From the NCBI GenBank assembly GCA_003150225.1, contig QAND01000027.1, forward strand, positions 1 to 64,000: DNA of 64,000 nucleotides. The letters run 5' to 3'. The notes beneath the pieces are model-generated. The model was given only the letters and a program-made list of their open reading frames with translations. It had not been told where the DNA came from and did not search any database. Positions 24,046 to 31,922 of this stretch are shown piece by piece (position 1 is the first letter of the stretch; each line of letters opens with the position of its first letter). Both the position numbers and the translations under genes were made by a program. Source of the DNA: Bacillota bacterium (GTDB lineage Bacteria; Bacillota; Clostridia; Christensenellales; QAND01).

Positions 24046-25217
24046 ACATCAACCGTAACTATCATAATCTGGAGGAAAGCTACCTTTTTTCCACCATCGC
24101 CAGAAAAGTGGACGCATATGCCGCCCAGCATCCCGACCAAAAGGTGATCCGCCTAGGTATTGGGGACGTTACCCTGCCGCTGGTGCCGGCGGTGGTGGAG
24201 GCGGCTCAGCGCGCTGTTCGGGAGATGAGCCGTGCCGAGACCTTTCGTGGATATGGGGAGGAGCAGGGCTATGGATTTCTGCGGCAGGCCATCTGTGCGT
24301 ACTATGCGCAAAAGGATGTAACGCTATCCCAGGAGGAGATCTTTATCAGCGATGGCGCCAAAAGCGATCTTGGCAATATCCTGGACATCTTTGCCGCCGG
24401 CAGCACGGTTCTGATTCCCAATCCGGTCTACCCCGTCTATGTGGATACCAACGTGATGGCCGGCAACCGGATCCTCTATGTCAACGGAACCGTGGAGAAC
24501 CAATTCCTGCCTTTGCCGGATCCTTCGGTCCAGGTGGATCTCATCTATCTCTGCTCACCCAACAATCCCACTGGGTCGGTGTACAACGGGGAGCAGCTGA
24601 AGGCTTGGGTGGACTATGCCCTTAGTCAAAACGCCGTGATTCTCTTTGACAGTGCCTATGAGGCCTTTGTTCGGGATCCACGCCTGCCCACCAGCATCTA
24701 TCAGATCGAGGGGGCGGAGCGGTGTGCCATCGAGTTTTGTTCCTTCTCCAAGACGGCGGGTTTTACCGGGATGCGGTGCGGGTATACGGTGATCCCCCAG
24801 GGATTGGTTTGCGATGGAACACCCCTCAATGAACTGTGGCTTCGCCGGCAGACCACCAAGTTCAACGGCGTGTCCTATATCACCCAGCGCAGTGCGGAAG
24901 CCGCCCTTTCACCTGAGGGGCTGGAACAGATCCGCCAGAATATCGATTATTATCTCTTTAACGCCGGACAAATCGTCCAAACCCTTCGGGAACTGGGGAT
25001 CTGGTTTATGGGTGGGGAGAATTCGCCCTATATTTGGCTAAAATGCCCCCAAAGCATGACTTCCTGGGCGTTTTTTGACCATCTTTTGACCAAACTGGCC
25101 CTTGTAGGAACCCCCGGTACGGGATTTGGCGCCGGAGGAGAGGGGTTCTTCCGCTTGACTGGTTTTGGCAGTAGGGAGAACACCCTTGAGGCCATGGAGC
25201 GGTTGCGCGGGCTGTAA
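24042..25217 (+). CDS. dapL: LL-diaminopimelate aminotransferase (DapL type)
   Basis: A 391-residue PLP fold-type I aminotransferase. Features: N-terminal NRNYHNLEESYLFSTIARKV, IRLGIGDVTLPLVPAVV, SDGAKSDLGNILDIF, YLCSPNNPTGSVY, and the PLP Lys in FCSFSKTAGFTGMRCGYTV. The wording of these blocks is that of DapL, which makes LL-diaminopimelate from tetrahydrodipicolinate and glutamate in one step for lysine and peptidoglycan. It uses the glutamate made by this operon. It is the last gene before a strong terminator. Slightly shorter than plant and chlamydial enzymes. Confidence 0.92.
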   Translation: MNINRNYHNLEESYLFSTIARKVDAYAAQHPDQKVIRLGIGDVTLPLVPAVVEAAQRAVREMSRAETFRGYGEEQGYGFLRQAICAYYAQKDVTLSQEEIFISDGAKSDLGNILDIFAAGSTVLIPNPVYPVYVDTNVMAGNRILYVNGTVENQFLPLPDPSVQVDLIYLCSPNNPTGSVYNGEQLKAWVDYALSQNAVILFDSAYEAFVRDPRLPTSIYQIEGAERCAIEFCSFSKTAGFTGMRCGYTVIPQGLVCDGTPLNELWLRRQTTKFNGVSYITQRSAEAALSPEGLEQIRQNIDYYLFNAGQIVQTLRELGIWFMGGENSPYIWLKCPQSMTSWAFFDHLLTKLALVGTPGTGFGAGGEGFFRLTGFGSRENTLEAMERLRGL

Positions 25218-25243
25218 GAGCACAATCGAAGACGGTTGACTGC

Positions 25244-25294
25244 CATTCCAATAGAAAAACCCTCGCAAAAAGCGAGGGTTTTTCTATTGGAATG
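25244..25294. terminator. Strong bidirectional terminator of the nitrogen operon
   Basis: A 23-position inverted repeat: CATTCCAATAGAAAAACCCT... closing on GCGAGGG, loop AAAAA, with T-rich second arm. The convergent lipoprotein gene ends at 25295, directly beside it. Confidence 0.93.
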
Positions 25295-26320
25295 CTACTT
25301 GAATTCGCCCCGGTTTACCTCCAGATATTGTCCTTCTTTTACGGTGATATATTTTGCAGCCTCCGTGTTTCCGTTGGTTATGATGCTGTCTATGGAATCA
25401 ATGGAGCTGCTCAATACGGCATAATATGCCGATGAGCCGCTGTCGGGGATGATTTGATATTCTCCAGCGGGAATATCCCTGCCAACCTTATACATACCCG
25501 GCATGTAGGCGTCTCCCATCTCGAGGACCTCCGTAATTGGCGGCAGTTTTTTATCTACAAGATAAATGTCTGCGCGTTTGACCTCTAAGTATTGGCCATC
25601 TGCAACCTGAATATAGCGGAAAGTGCCGAAGTTGTCGTTGGTAATGATGCTATCGAGGGAGCCGCTGGAATCACTGGAGAGAGAAAGATAAGCGGTACTT
25701 TGCGAATTTATTACGAGGAAATACTCTCCAGCGGGGATATCTTTGCCAACTTTATACATACCCGTTTTGTACTTCGTTGCATTGGAAAAATCCTTTTTCG
25801 GCTCTGGCGTCGGCGTCGGTTCCGGCGTTGATGTGGGTTCTGGGGTGGGGGCGCTTGCGCTTTCAAGCAAGAACTGACCCTTGCTTTCAATTTCCCGCGC
25901 AAGATCATCGTTATATACCTGATGGTTTAAAAAGCCGGTAAAGAATCCGCATGGAGTGTTGGTAACACTAGACATCCCGCTATACATAAAATAAGCACGA
26001 GAAGGTCCGGCATCTTTTAGAGCATCCCAATTGGTTCCGGAGACGAGACTGATTAATAGAATATCGCCATGATCGGTGGAAAACAAAATGCCGTCAAATC
26101 CTCCGTAGGACTCCTCTTTTTTTGCGGTACCATCAGCAAACATCAAAGTATCGCCCAAATTGTTGTCCATAGCAGAAGCGGAATAAATCTCTTTGGGGGC
26201 CTCTTCATATCCAGAAACCTTAAAAGAAGAAAAATCTGTAGCAGCTTTGTTGTCACCACAGCCGGAAATGGCAACACAGAACAATGCCAGACAGAGCAGA
26301 AATGTCAAATGCTTTTTCAT
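25295..26320 (-). CDS. Lipoprotein with two YKVGxDIPAGEY repeats
   Basis: A 341-residue secreted lipoprotein. Signal peptide MKKHLTFLLCLALFCVAISG with lipobox ISGC, then an unassigned region with a Tyr-rich YFMYSGMSSV patch. A Pro/Thr/Glu linker follows (TPEPTSTPEPTPTPEP). Then come two copies of about 65 residues: TGMYKVGKDIPAGEYFLVIN...YLEVKRADI and PGMYKVGRDIPAGEYQIIPD...YLEVNRGEF. Such DIPAGEY repeats occur in cell-surface proteins of Firmicutes; the ligand is unknown. The gene is AT-richer than its neighbours. ATG 26320 follows GGAGGTG by six bases. Confidence 0.8.
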   Translation of the reverse strand: MKKHLTFLLCLALFCVAISGCGDNKAATDFSSFKVSGYEEAPKEIYSASAMDNNLGDTLMFADGTAKKEESYGGFDGILFSTDHGDILLISLVSGTNWDALKDAGPSRAYFMYSGMSSVTNTPCGFFTGFLNHQVYNDDLAREIESKGQFLLESASAPTPEPTSTPEPTPTPEPKKDFSNATKYKTGMYKVGKDIPAGEYFLVINSQSTAYLSLSSDSSGSLDSIITNDNFGTFRYIQVADGQYLEVKRADIYLVDKKLPPITEVLEMGDAYMPGMYKVGRDIPAGEYQIIPDSGSSAYYAVLSSSIDSIDSIITNGNTEAAKYITVKEGQYLEVNRGEFK

Positions 26321-26647
26321 ACAACCACCTCCAAATGGTAATTCATATTTTAGGGATAACAGAAATTTTCCATAAGGCAACAATAATTTACAAATCCAAC
26401 CACATTGTACGGCAAGCGTATGCGAAATTTCGTCATAATTTATAACTCTTTGTTTATCGTGGTTTTGATACGCTCAAAAAAGACACATGGGGAAGACGAG
26501 CTTAGCGTTTGCTGGGCCCCTCTTTTTATATTGACATGTCAAAACGTCAATGCTAAAAGCAGAATGCAACCGGAATGCAACAGGAGAAATTTTTTCACCA
26601 TTTTATACAACTTTTCCAGGCGCATTATGCCATGAGAAGAGAAAAGA
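26321..26647. other. AT-rich gap with no convincing gene
   Basis: Low-GC stretch compared with both sides. A 76-codon plus-strand frame (26405-26635) exists but has no ribosome site and no recognisable features. It contains the palindrome TTGACATGTCAA at 26531-26542. No promoter is assigned. Confidence 0.5.
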
Positions 26648-26648
26648 A

Positions 26649-26680
26649 AAGTGGCTTAAACCCTTTGTTTAAGCCACTTT
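26649..26680 (-). terminator. Terminator after the tRNA-Ser pair
   Basis: AAAGTGGCTTAAAC / GTTTAAGCCACTTT with a five-base loop, directly after the tRNA 3' end on the minus strand, followed by TTCTTTTC. Confidence 0.85.
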
Positions 26681-26681
26681 C

Positions 26682-26772
26682 TGGCGGAGATGGAGAGATT
26701 TGAACTCTCGCGCCGGTAACCCGACCTACACCCTTAGCAGGGGCGCCCCTTCAGCCTCTTGGGTACATCTCC
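26682..26772 (-). tRNA. tRNA-Ser (anticodon GCU)
   Basis: Minus strand. Acceptor GGAGATG / CATCTCC with encoded GCCA end. Anticodon arm CGCCC-CTGCTAA-GGGTG gives GCT. Long variable arm typical of serine tRNAs (TAGGTCGGGTTACCGGC), T-arm AGAG-TTCAAAT-CTCT. Reads AGC and AGU codons. Confidence 0.96.
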
Positions 26773-26807
26773 AGGCCAAATTAAAGATGGGAAAACTCCC
26801 AACTGAT

Positions 26808-26895
26808 TGGCGGAGAGAGAGGGATTCGAACCCCCGGTGCCAACGGCATCACTGGTTTTCAGGACCAGCTCCATAAACCACTCGGACATCTCTCC
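26808..26895 (-). tRNA. tRNA-Ser (anticodon UGA)
   Basis: Minus strand. Acceptor GGAGAGA / TCTCTCC with encoded GCCA end. Anticodon arm TGGTC-CTGAAAA-CCAG region gives TGA. Long variable arm (TGATGCCGTTGGCACC) and T-loop GGTTCGAATCCC. Reads UCN codons, mainly UCA. It is 35 bases upstream of the second tRNA-Ser and shares its transcript. Confidence 0.96.
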
Positions 26896-26911
26896 AATTT
26901 GATGCTCATAT

Positions 26912-26940
26912 AATATATCAAATAAACGGGATGCCGTCAA
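26912..26940 (-). promoter_or_regulatory. Sigma-A promoter of the tRNA-Ser pair
   Basis: Minus strand TTGACG, 17-base spacer, TATATT, 16 bases before the first tRNA. Confidence 0.85.
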
Positions 26941-26986
26941 GAAAATATGCCCATTTGGGAGGTTTCTATGCCATTTCCCAAGAAAA

Positions 26987-27013
26987 AAAGACGAAGCAAA
27001 CGCTTCGTCTTTT
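26987..27013 (-). terminator. Terminator of the rpsF-ssb-rpsR operon
   Basis: AAAGACGAAGC / GCTTCGTCTTT hairpin with A and T runs on both sides. Confidence 0.88.
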
Positions 27014-27022
27014 TGTTTTTCC

Positions 27023-27280
27023 TTAGGCGTCCTGCACATAGGGCAGGAGGGCGATGGCCCGGCTGCGCTTGATAGCGATAGCCAATTCACGCTGATGCTT
27101 GGCACAGGTACCGGTCATCCGGCGGGGCAGAATCTTGCCCTTTTCGGAAATGTACCGGCGAAGCCGCGCGGTATCCTTATAATCGATAACGGCGTTTTTA
27201 TCGGCACAGAAGGCGCACACCTTGCGGCGAGGCCGACGTCCACCCTGACGGGGCCGCCGTGCGGGTCTTTCTTCGTTCAC
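27023..27280 (-). CDS. rpsR: 30S ribosomal protein S18
   Basis: An 85-residue small-subunit protein beside S6 on the ribosome. The core [22 protein letters not shown] and [20 protein letters not shown], then [20 protein letters not shown] are diagnostic. A Cys pair near residue 22 and the later Cys follow the zinc-type arrangement seen in part of the family. It has a basic Arg-rich N-terminus ([13 protein letters not shown]). Third gene of rpsF-ssb-rpsR, 18 bases after ssb. Confidence 0.98.
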   Translation of the reverse strand: MNEERPARRPRQGGRRPRRKVCAFCADKNAVIDYKDTARLRRYISEKGKILPRRMTGTCAKHQRELAIAIKRSRAIALLPYVQDA

Positions 27281-27298
27281 GTGGAATCATCCTTTCTC

Positions 27299-27721
27299 TT
27301 AAAATGGAAGCTCGTCGTCCTCCAGGGCGTCTCCAAAACCACTGTCCCCACCGAAGGGAGAAGGGGAAGGAGCCGCATTCTGACGGGGTTCCCCAGAACC
27401 GGCGCCGACGCGATCCAAGAACTCCACCTCATCGGCGATGATCTCGGTTACATAGCGCTTGGTACCATCCTGGGCCTCGTAATTACGGGTCTGAATGGAA
27501 CCGCATACCCCCACCTTACTGCCTTTTTTTAGGTACTTGCCGCAGTTTTCAGCAAGACCTCTCCAGCAGACCACTGGGATAAAATCCGCCTGGCGCTCGC
27601 CATTCTGATTGGCAAACCGACGCTGCACCGCAACGGTAAAGGTACAGACCGAAATCCCGCTGCCGGTCATCCGCACATCGGGATCCCGGGTGATATTTCC
27701 AATGACAATGGCTTTATTCAT
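27299..27721 (-). CDS. ssb: Single-stranded DNA-binding protein
   Basis: A 140-residue OB-fold protein that coats single-stranded DNA in replication and repair. MNKAIVIGNITRDPDVRMT at the N-terminus, CTFTVAVQRRFANQNGE, DFIPVVCWRGLAENCGKYLKKGSKV, and a Pro/Gly-rich disordered tail that ends in the conserved acidic tip DDELPF, which recruits partner enzymes. Middle gene of rpsF-ssb-rpsR. Confidence 0.98.
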   Translation of the reverse strand: MNKAIVIGNITRDPDVRMTGSGISVCTFTVAVQRRFANQNGERQADFIPVVCWRGLAENCGKYLKKGSKVGVCGSIQTRNYEAQDGTKRYVTEIIADEVEFLDRVGAGSGEPRQNAAPSPSPFGGDSGFGDALEDDELPF

Positions 27722-27736
27722 GGGGTTTCACCTTTC

Positions 27737-28024
27737 TTAGGCGTCCTTACGGATCACCAGGTAACGCATGATGTTCTCGTTGATCTTCATGTTGCGCTCC
27801 AGCTCGTAGGGGAGCTCGGGATTCGCGGAGAAATGCATCAGGATGTAGTGGCCGTCGTTGAGATCCTGGATGGGATAGGCAAGCTTGCGTTTGCCCCAAT
27901 CATCCACCTTCTCAACCGTGCCGCCGCCAGCGGTGACGATGCTGGAAAAGCGCTCTACCAACTGGGTGCGGGCTTCGTCCTCCACGCCGGGGTTGATGAT
28001 GTACATCACCTCGTAAGTGTTCAC
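27737..28024 (-). CDS. rpsF: 30S ribosomal protein S6
   Basis: A 95-residue protein: TYEVMYIINPGVEDEARTQL, DWGKRKLAYPIQDLNDGHYI and LERNMKINENIMRYLVIRKD define the family. GTG at 28024 is chosen, since AGGAGG lies eight bases upstream; GTG 28033 would sit inside the ribosome site. First gene of the operon, 16 bases before ssb. The C-terminus lacks the Glu tail seen in Escherichia. Confidence 0.97.
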   Translation of the reverse strand: MNTYEVMYIINPGVEDEARTQLVERFSSIVTAGGGTVEKVDDWGKRKLAYPIQDLNDGHYILMHFSANPELPYELERNMKINENIMRYLVIRKDA

Positions 28025-28080
28025 GGTATTCACCTCCTTTTGGTCTTTGGCCCCCGGAGGGGCAAGGAATAATGCACATT

Positions 28081-28109
28081 ATTATAGCACAGAGGGGAAA
28101 AGTGCACAA
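28081..28109 (-). promoter_or_regulatory. Sigma-A promoter of rpsF-ssb-rpsR
   Basis: Minus strand TTGTGC, 17-base spacer, consensus TATAAT. Confidence 0.88.
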
Positions 28110-28136
28110 GACTTCCTATCCGCAAAATCCCTCGTA

Positions 28137-28904
28137 TTATAGGGGATTGGGCCAATCTGGAGGATTCATTTTTCCAAAAATACTGTCCAATTCCCCCCAA
28201 GGCCGCTGTTTTAACTCTTGTAAGCGTGGCGTTAGAATTTCGGGATAACCGGCCTCTAGCCCACGGAGGACAAAAGCGGCATAATCGTCAGGGGCCATCA
28301 TATGCCGAGGCGGATTCTTGGCCCGTCCCTCGGGATTCAGTCCACTGACCACGGCAGGAGGCAGGATTTCTACCACGTGAATGCCGGTATGACGCAGTTG
28401 ATGCCGCAGACATTGGCTATAGGTATGCAGAGCGGATTTTCCAGCACAATAAATGGGATATTCCGCAGCGGGAGTAATGCCCAGGTCGGAGGAGATGTTG
28501 ATTAAATAGGACGTCTCTTGCTTGAGGAAGAAGGGAATAAACAGGCCACAAAGATGGATGGGTGCCAGAAGATTGGTGGTAAACTCATCGGGCCCGGAAA
28601 AGAGATCTTCCGTGCCGGTGGAAAGGTCGATGCTTCGTTGAATACCGGCGTTGTTGACCAATACGTCCAACTGGGGATAGTTTTCGCTGACCCAGGAAAA
28701 CAAATCTTCCCGCTGCGCGGGCTGTGCGATGTCGCAGACCCTGATATCCAGCGATGGAATGGCGGCTTGGGCGGCTTTTAACCGGTCCTCCCGCCGGCCG
28801 CAGATGATAACCTTGCTGCCGGCTTGGGATAAGGCTCGGGCAAGGGCAAGGCCAATGCCGGAGGAACCGCCGGTGATGAGGATATGGTGTCCCGCTAGTT
28901 CCAT
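28137..28904 (-). CDS. SDR-family oxidoreductase (DltE-like)
   Basis: A 255-residue classical short-chain dehydrogenase. Cofactor motif ILITGGSSGIGLALARAL at residues 8-25, VCDIAQPAQ, LDVLVNNAGIQRS at about 80-92, catalytic Ser in INISSDLGITPAAEYPIYCAGKSAL with the Tyr-x-x-x-Lys pair. The PxxVxSGLNPEGRA segment after the active site resembles DltE-type members. Substrate unknown. ATG with GGAGGGA upstream. It is followed by the rpsF promoter region and stands alone. Confidence 0.9.
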   Translation of the reverse strand: MELAGHHILITGGSSGIGLALARALSQAGSKVIICGRREDRLKAAQAAIPSLDIRVCDIAQPAQREDLFSWVSENYPQLDVLVNNAGIQRSIDLSTGTEDLFSGPDEFTTNLLAPIHLCGLFIPFFLKQETSYLINISSDLGITPAAEYPIYCAGKSALHTYSQCLRHQLRHTGIHVVEILPPAVVSGLNPEGRAKNPPRHMMAPDDYAAFVLRGLEAGYPEILTPRLQELKQRPWGELDSIFGKMNPPDWPNPL

Positions 28905-28935
28905 GGGATTCCCTCCTTTTATGGGGATGACTGCC

Positions 28936-29367
28936 CTATTTCTGATCCAGTTCTTTCAGATAATCGCGAATTTCGGTCAGAAGTTCTTCGGTGGTGGGGC
29001 CGGCAGGCGCGGGGGCTTCTTCCTCGGCATTTTTCTTGACCAGCCGATCATGGGCTTTGTTGATCAGCTTGATGCAAAGGAAGATGGAGAAGGCGATGAT
29101 GAAGAAATCCAGGACATTTTGCAGGAAAGCTCCGTAGGCAATGGCGCTTTCCGGGGTGATAACCTGCCCATTTTCCACCACGGCGGGGGAGAGGACAAGC
29201 TTGAGGGAGGTGAAATCAGCGCCGGCGGTCAGCGTACCCAGAATGGGCATGATGATGTCCCCCACCAGGGAAGTGACGATCTTTCCGAAGGCGCCGCCGA
29301 TGACAACACCGATGGCCATATCCATGACATTGCCTTTCATCGCGAACTTTTTGAACTCTTGCCACAT
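28936..29367 (-). CDS. mscL: Large-conductance mechanosensitive channel
   Basis: A 143-residue pore protein that opens under hypo-osmotic stress. WQEFKKFAMKGNVMDMAIGV at the N-terminus, the pore helix VIGGAFGKIVTSLVGDIIMP, a periplasmic loop, second helix FLQNVLDFFIIAFSIFLCIK, then KKNAEEEAPAPAGPT and a C-terminal helical bundle EELLTEIRDYLKEL. All family features are intact. Start ATG 29367 behind AAGGAGG; the upstream frame is rejected. Confidence 0.97.
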   Translation of the reverse strand: MWQEFKKFAMKGNVMDMAIGVVIGGAFGKIVTSLVGDIIMPILGTLTAGADFTSLKLVLSPAVVENGQVITPESAIAYGAFLQNVLDFFIIAFSIFLCIKLINKAHDRLVKKNAEEEAPAPAGPTTEELLTEIRDYLKELDQK

Positions 29368-29422
29368 GATAATTCCTCCTTTGTATTCATGCACAGTTCC
29401 CTATTATACAAAATATCCACAA

Positions 29423-29453
29423 AAAGAAAAGCGGCAATTTGCCGCTTTTCTTT
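29423..29453. terminator. Bidirectional terminator
   Basis: AAAGAAAAGCGGC / GCCGCTTTTCTTT hairpin that reaches into the lipoprotein stop codon; it lies upstream of mscL, so it mainly serves the leftward lipoprotein gene. Confidence 0.85.
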
Positions 29454-30033
29454 ACTGGGCCTCGTTCCAGTGGAACCCCTCAAAGTACTCCTGATAGTCC
29501 TTTTCGCTGTAAGCGCTGGGCGCTGCGGCGTAGGCCATAAGGATCATACGGCCTTTTTCATCCAGAAAACCGCCCACATAGCCCTTGGCCACGGTATCCT
29601 GGATCTTGCTGATGGGATACACGGCGGCGTCTACGTTGCCGATTTTGCCGGCGCTTTTGTCGCCGATGGTAAACAATCCGGTGCCAGCGATGGCGCCGCT
29701 GATGGTGGAGTCGCTGGCGCCTTTGGTGTATTGCCCTAGATCCATGCCGGTTTCGGTGCTGAGGCTCTCGAACATGGCGCCGTAATCGGCGTACATCAGC
29801 ATAAAGATGTCGTTTTCGCCGGTGTAGTAATATAGCTTGCAGGGAATAGAGGCATCGAGGAAGTTGAGGCTTTCCTCTTGAAGTTCGTAGCCTTTGGGGA
29901 GCACTGCGGTGAAGCTGGGCTCTTCCACGGTGACCTTTGGGGTGGAGGCTACGTCGTTGCCGCAGGCCGTCAGAAAGGCGGCGCACAGCACCAGGGAGAG
30001 CAGCACCACAAGGGGCTTACGGATGCGTTGCAT
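29452..30033 (-). CDS. Putative lipoprotein of unknown function
   Basis: A 193-residue exported protein. Signal peptide RKPLVVLLSLVLCAAFLTAC with lipobox LTAC. The mature part begins with a Thr/Val-rich linker, then KGYELQEESLNFLDASIPCK and LMYADYGAMFESLS. It ends in AYSEKDYQEYFEGFHWNE. It resembles a one-domain ligand-binding lipoprotein in outline but no family is recognised. ATG at 30033 has AGGAGGT eleven bases upstream. A palindrome at 30056-30075 covers its -10 region. Confidence 0.75.
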   Translation of the reverse strand: MQRIRKPLVVLLSLVLCAAFLTACGNDVASTPKVTVEEPSFTAVLPKGYELQEESLNFLDASIPCKLYYYTGENDIFMLMYADYGAMFESLSTETGMDLGQYTKGASDSTISGAIAGTGLFTIGDKSAGKIGNVDAAVYPISKIQDTVAKGYVGGFLDEKGRMILMAYAAAPSAYSEKDYQEYFEGFHWNEAQ

Positions 30034-30055
30034 GATAACCAGGACCTCCTAAGCA

Positions 30056-30075
30056 GTATACTGAATTGAGTATAC
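30056..30075 (-). promoter_or_regulatory. Palindromic site over the lipoprotein promoter
   Basis: GTATACT-GAATTG-AGTATAC, a 7-bp inverted repeat with 6-bp centre. On the minus strand it includes an extended -10, TGGTATACT. Operator function is inferred. Confidence 0.45.
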
Positions 30076-30120
30076 CATATTCCCGAGATGGTGAGAAAGC
30101 ATGTACGGTTTATTTGCAGA

Positions 30121-30147
30121 AAAAAAGCCGGATAAGCCGGCTTTTTT
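30121..30147 (-). terminator. Terminator after gltX
   Basis: AAAAAGCCGG / CCGGCTTTTTT hairpin 18 bases after the gltX stop. Confidence 0.88.
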
Positions 30148-30165
30148 AGGACGTATTTGGCCGTT

Positions 30166-31611
30166 TTAGGACAGTTTCTGGATGCTTTTGTCCAGACGGG
30201 AGAGGGTTTCCTCCCGGCCAAGGAGGTAGGCGGCCTCCATGGCGCCGCCGGGGGTAACGGCGGTGCCGGTGATGCCGATCCGAAGACAGTAGAACAGCTG
30301 CCCCGGCTTCTGGTTCCGCTCCTCCGCCAGCTTTGCCAGAGCGTCGTGGATGGGGTCGATCCGCCAGTCCTCCACCCGCTCCAAAACGGTTTTACAGGCG
30401 GCAAGGCAATCCAACGCCATCTGGGGCTCGGTCTTCATCTTCTTGTGGCGGAACAGCTCGATATCGTAATCCGGCATTTGGGCCAGGAACGCGATTTTCT
30501 CGGGGATGTCGCACAGGGTGGAGATCCGGGGGCGCAGAGCGGCGGACAGGACGTGGAGATCAAACTTCACGGGATCGATGGCCTGGGCAAAATAGGGGGT
30601 AGCCCGGCGGATGAAATCATCCTCGTCCATGGCCTTGATGTATTCCTCGTTCATCCAGGTGAGCTTCTGCACGTCGAAGATGGCGGGGGAGCGGCTGATG
30701 CCCCCCACGTCAAAGGCTTGAGCCAGTTCCTCCATGGTGAAGATCTCCTGGGTGGTTCCTGGGCTCCAGCCCAGTAAGGCGATATAGTTGACGATGGCTT
30801 CCTTTAAATAACCCTTTTGGAGGAAGTCCTCAAAGGAGGCGTCTCCATGGCGTTTGCTGAGCTTCTGCTTCTCATCCTTCATAACGGGAGGCAGATGCAT
30901 ATATTGGGGAACTTCCCAGCCGTAGGCCTGATAGATCAGGTTGTATTTGGGGGTGGAGGAGAGATATTCGGTACCGCGGATGATGTGGGAGATCTTCATC
31001 AGGTGGTCGTCCACCACGTTGGCAAAGTTGTAGGTGGGCAGTCCATCGCTCTTTAAAAGGATGCCATCCTCCAGCTCCGATACGTCCACCGAGATGCGGC
31101 CGAAGATCAGGTCATCAAAAGAGGCTTCGCCGCTCTCGGGGATTTTCTGGCGTACCACATAGGGCTCCCCCGCCGCGATCCGGGCCCGGGCTTCCGCGAG
31201 AGGAATGCGCATGCAGGTCCGGTCATAGCGATAGGCCTCTCCCCGGTCCTCAGCGGCCTTGCGCTTGGCGTCCAGGGTTTCCTTCTGGCAGAAGCAGTAG
31301 TAGGCGCCGCCGCAGTCCACCAACTTGTCGGCGTACGCCCGGTAGATGTCCCGCCGCTGGCTCTGAACATAGGGGCCGTAGGGGCCGCCGATGTCGGGGC
31401 CCTCGTCATAGGTGAGGCCGGTTTCAGCCAAGGAACGGTAGATGAGCTCCACGGCGCCGTCCACAAACCGCTGCTGGTCGGTGTCCTCAATGCGAAGGAT
31501 GAACTTACCATTATGCTTGCGGGAGAACAGCCAGCCGTATAGAGCCGTTCTTAGACCGCCTACATGCAGATAGCCGGTGGGGCTGGGGGCAAAGCGGGTG
31601 CGTACCTCCAT
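30166..31611 (-). CDS. gltX: Glutamate--tRNA ligase
   Basis: A 481-residue class I aminoacyl-tRNA synthetase. RFAPSPTGYLHVGGLRTALY carries the HIGH-type motif; RIEDTDQQRF, NFANVVDDHLMKISHIIRG and DEKQKLSKRHGDASFEDF carry the glutamate pocket and KMSKS-type loop (KLSKR). The C-terminal helical anticodon domain is complete. It starts at the stop of the small membrane protein gene (TGATG), so it is translationally coupled to it, and glnS is upstream in the same direction. Confidence 0.97.
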   Translation of the reverse strand: MEVRTRFAPSPTGYLHVGGLRTALYGWLFSRKHNGKFILRIEDTDQQRFVDGAVELIYRSLAETGLTYDEGPDIGGPYGPYVQSQRRDIYRAYADKLVDCGGAYYCFCQKETLDAKRKAAEDRGEAYRYDRTCMRIPLAEARARIAAGEPYVVRQKIPESGEASFDDLIFGRISVDVSELEDGILLKSDGLPTYNFANVVDDHLMKISHIIRGTEYLSSTPKYNLIYQAYGWEVPQYMHLPPVMKDEKQKLSKRHGDASFEDFLQKGYLKEAIVNYIALLGWSPGTTQEIFTMEELAQAFDVGGISRSPAIFDVQKLTWMNEEYIKAMDEDDFIRRATPYFAQAIDPVKFDLHVLSAALRPRISTLCDIPEKIAFLAQMPDYDIELFRHKKMKTEPQMALDCLAACKTVLERVEDWRIDPIHDALAKLAEERNQKPGQLFYCLRIGITGTAVTPGGAMEAAYLLGREETLSRLDKSIQKLS

Positions 31612-31889
31612 CAGTTGTTCCTCCTTTTTTCCTCCCGCTCCAGGCGGCGGTTGCGGAAATAGAAGCAGATGTCCGTTCCCACCATGGCGGCGTTGAGACA
31701 GTAGAGTATCAGGACAAAATCAAGGCTGTAAAAGATCTTATGCAGAATGCCGAAGATGTAGCCTACAAACAGAACTACCAGGAAAAACAGGCTTTTCCCC
31801 TTGTTGCTCCGGGCCTTATAGGACCGGACCAGGGAAAAGGGCCAGGCGGCGCCAAAGCAGGCCAGCATCAATACCTCAAAGATGCTCAT
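31611..31889 (-). CDS. Small membrane protein (92 aa, SemiSWEET/PQ-loop-like)
   Basis: Three membrane segments: EVLMLACFGAAWPFSLVRSY, SLFFLVVLFVGYIFGILHKI and LDFVLILYCLNAAMVGTDIC, then a basic tail RNRRLEREEKRR. The Pro-Phe-Ser in helix 1 and the spacing resemble small PQ-loop proteins. No transport role can be shown by eye. It is sandwiched between glnS and gltX, with the gltX start on its stop codon. Confidence 0.75.
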   Translation of the reverse strand: MSIFEVLMLACFGAAWPFSLVRSYKARSNKGKSLFFLVVLFVGYIFGILHKIFYSLDFVLILYCLNAAMVGTDICFYFRNRRLEREEKRRNN

Positions 31890-31922
31890 GGCATCATCCC
31901 CCTAACAAAATAAAATAAAATG

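Noticed and set aside
26405..26635. A 76-codon plus-strand frame in the AT-rich gap.
   Set aside because: No ribosome site, no hydrophobic or domain pattern that repeats a known family, and no conserved context.
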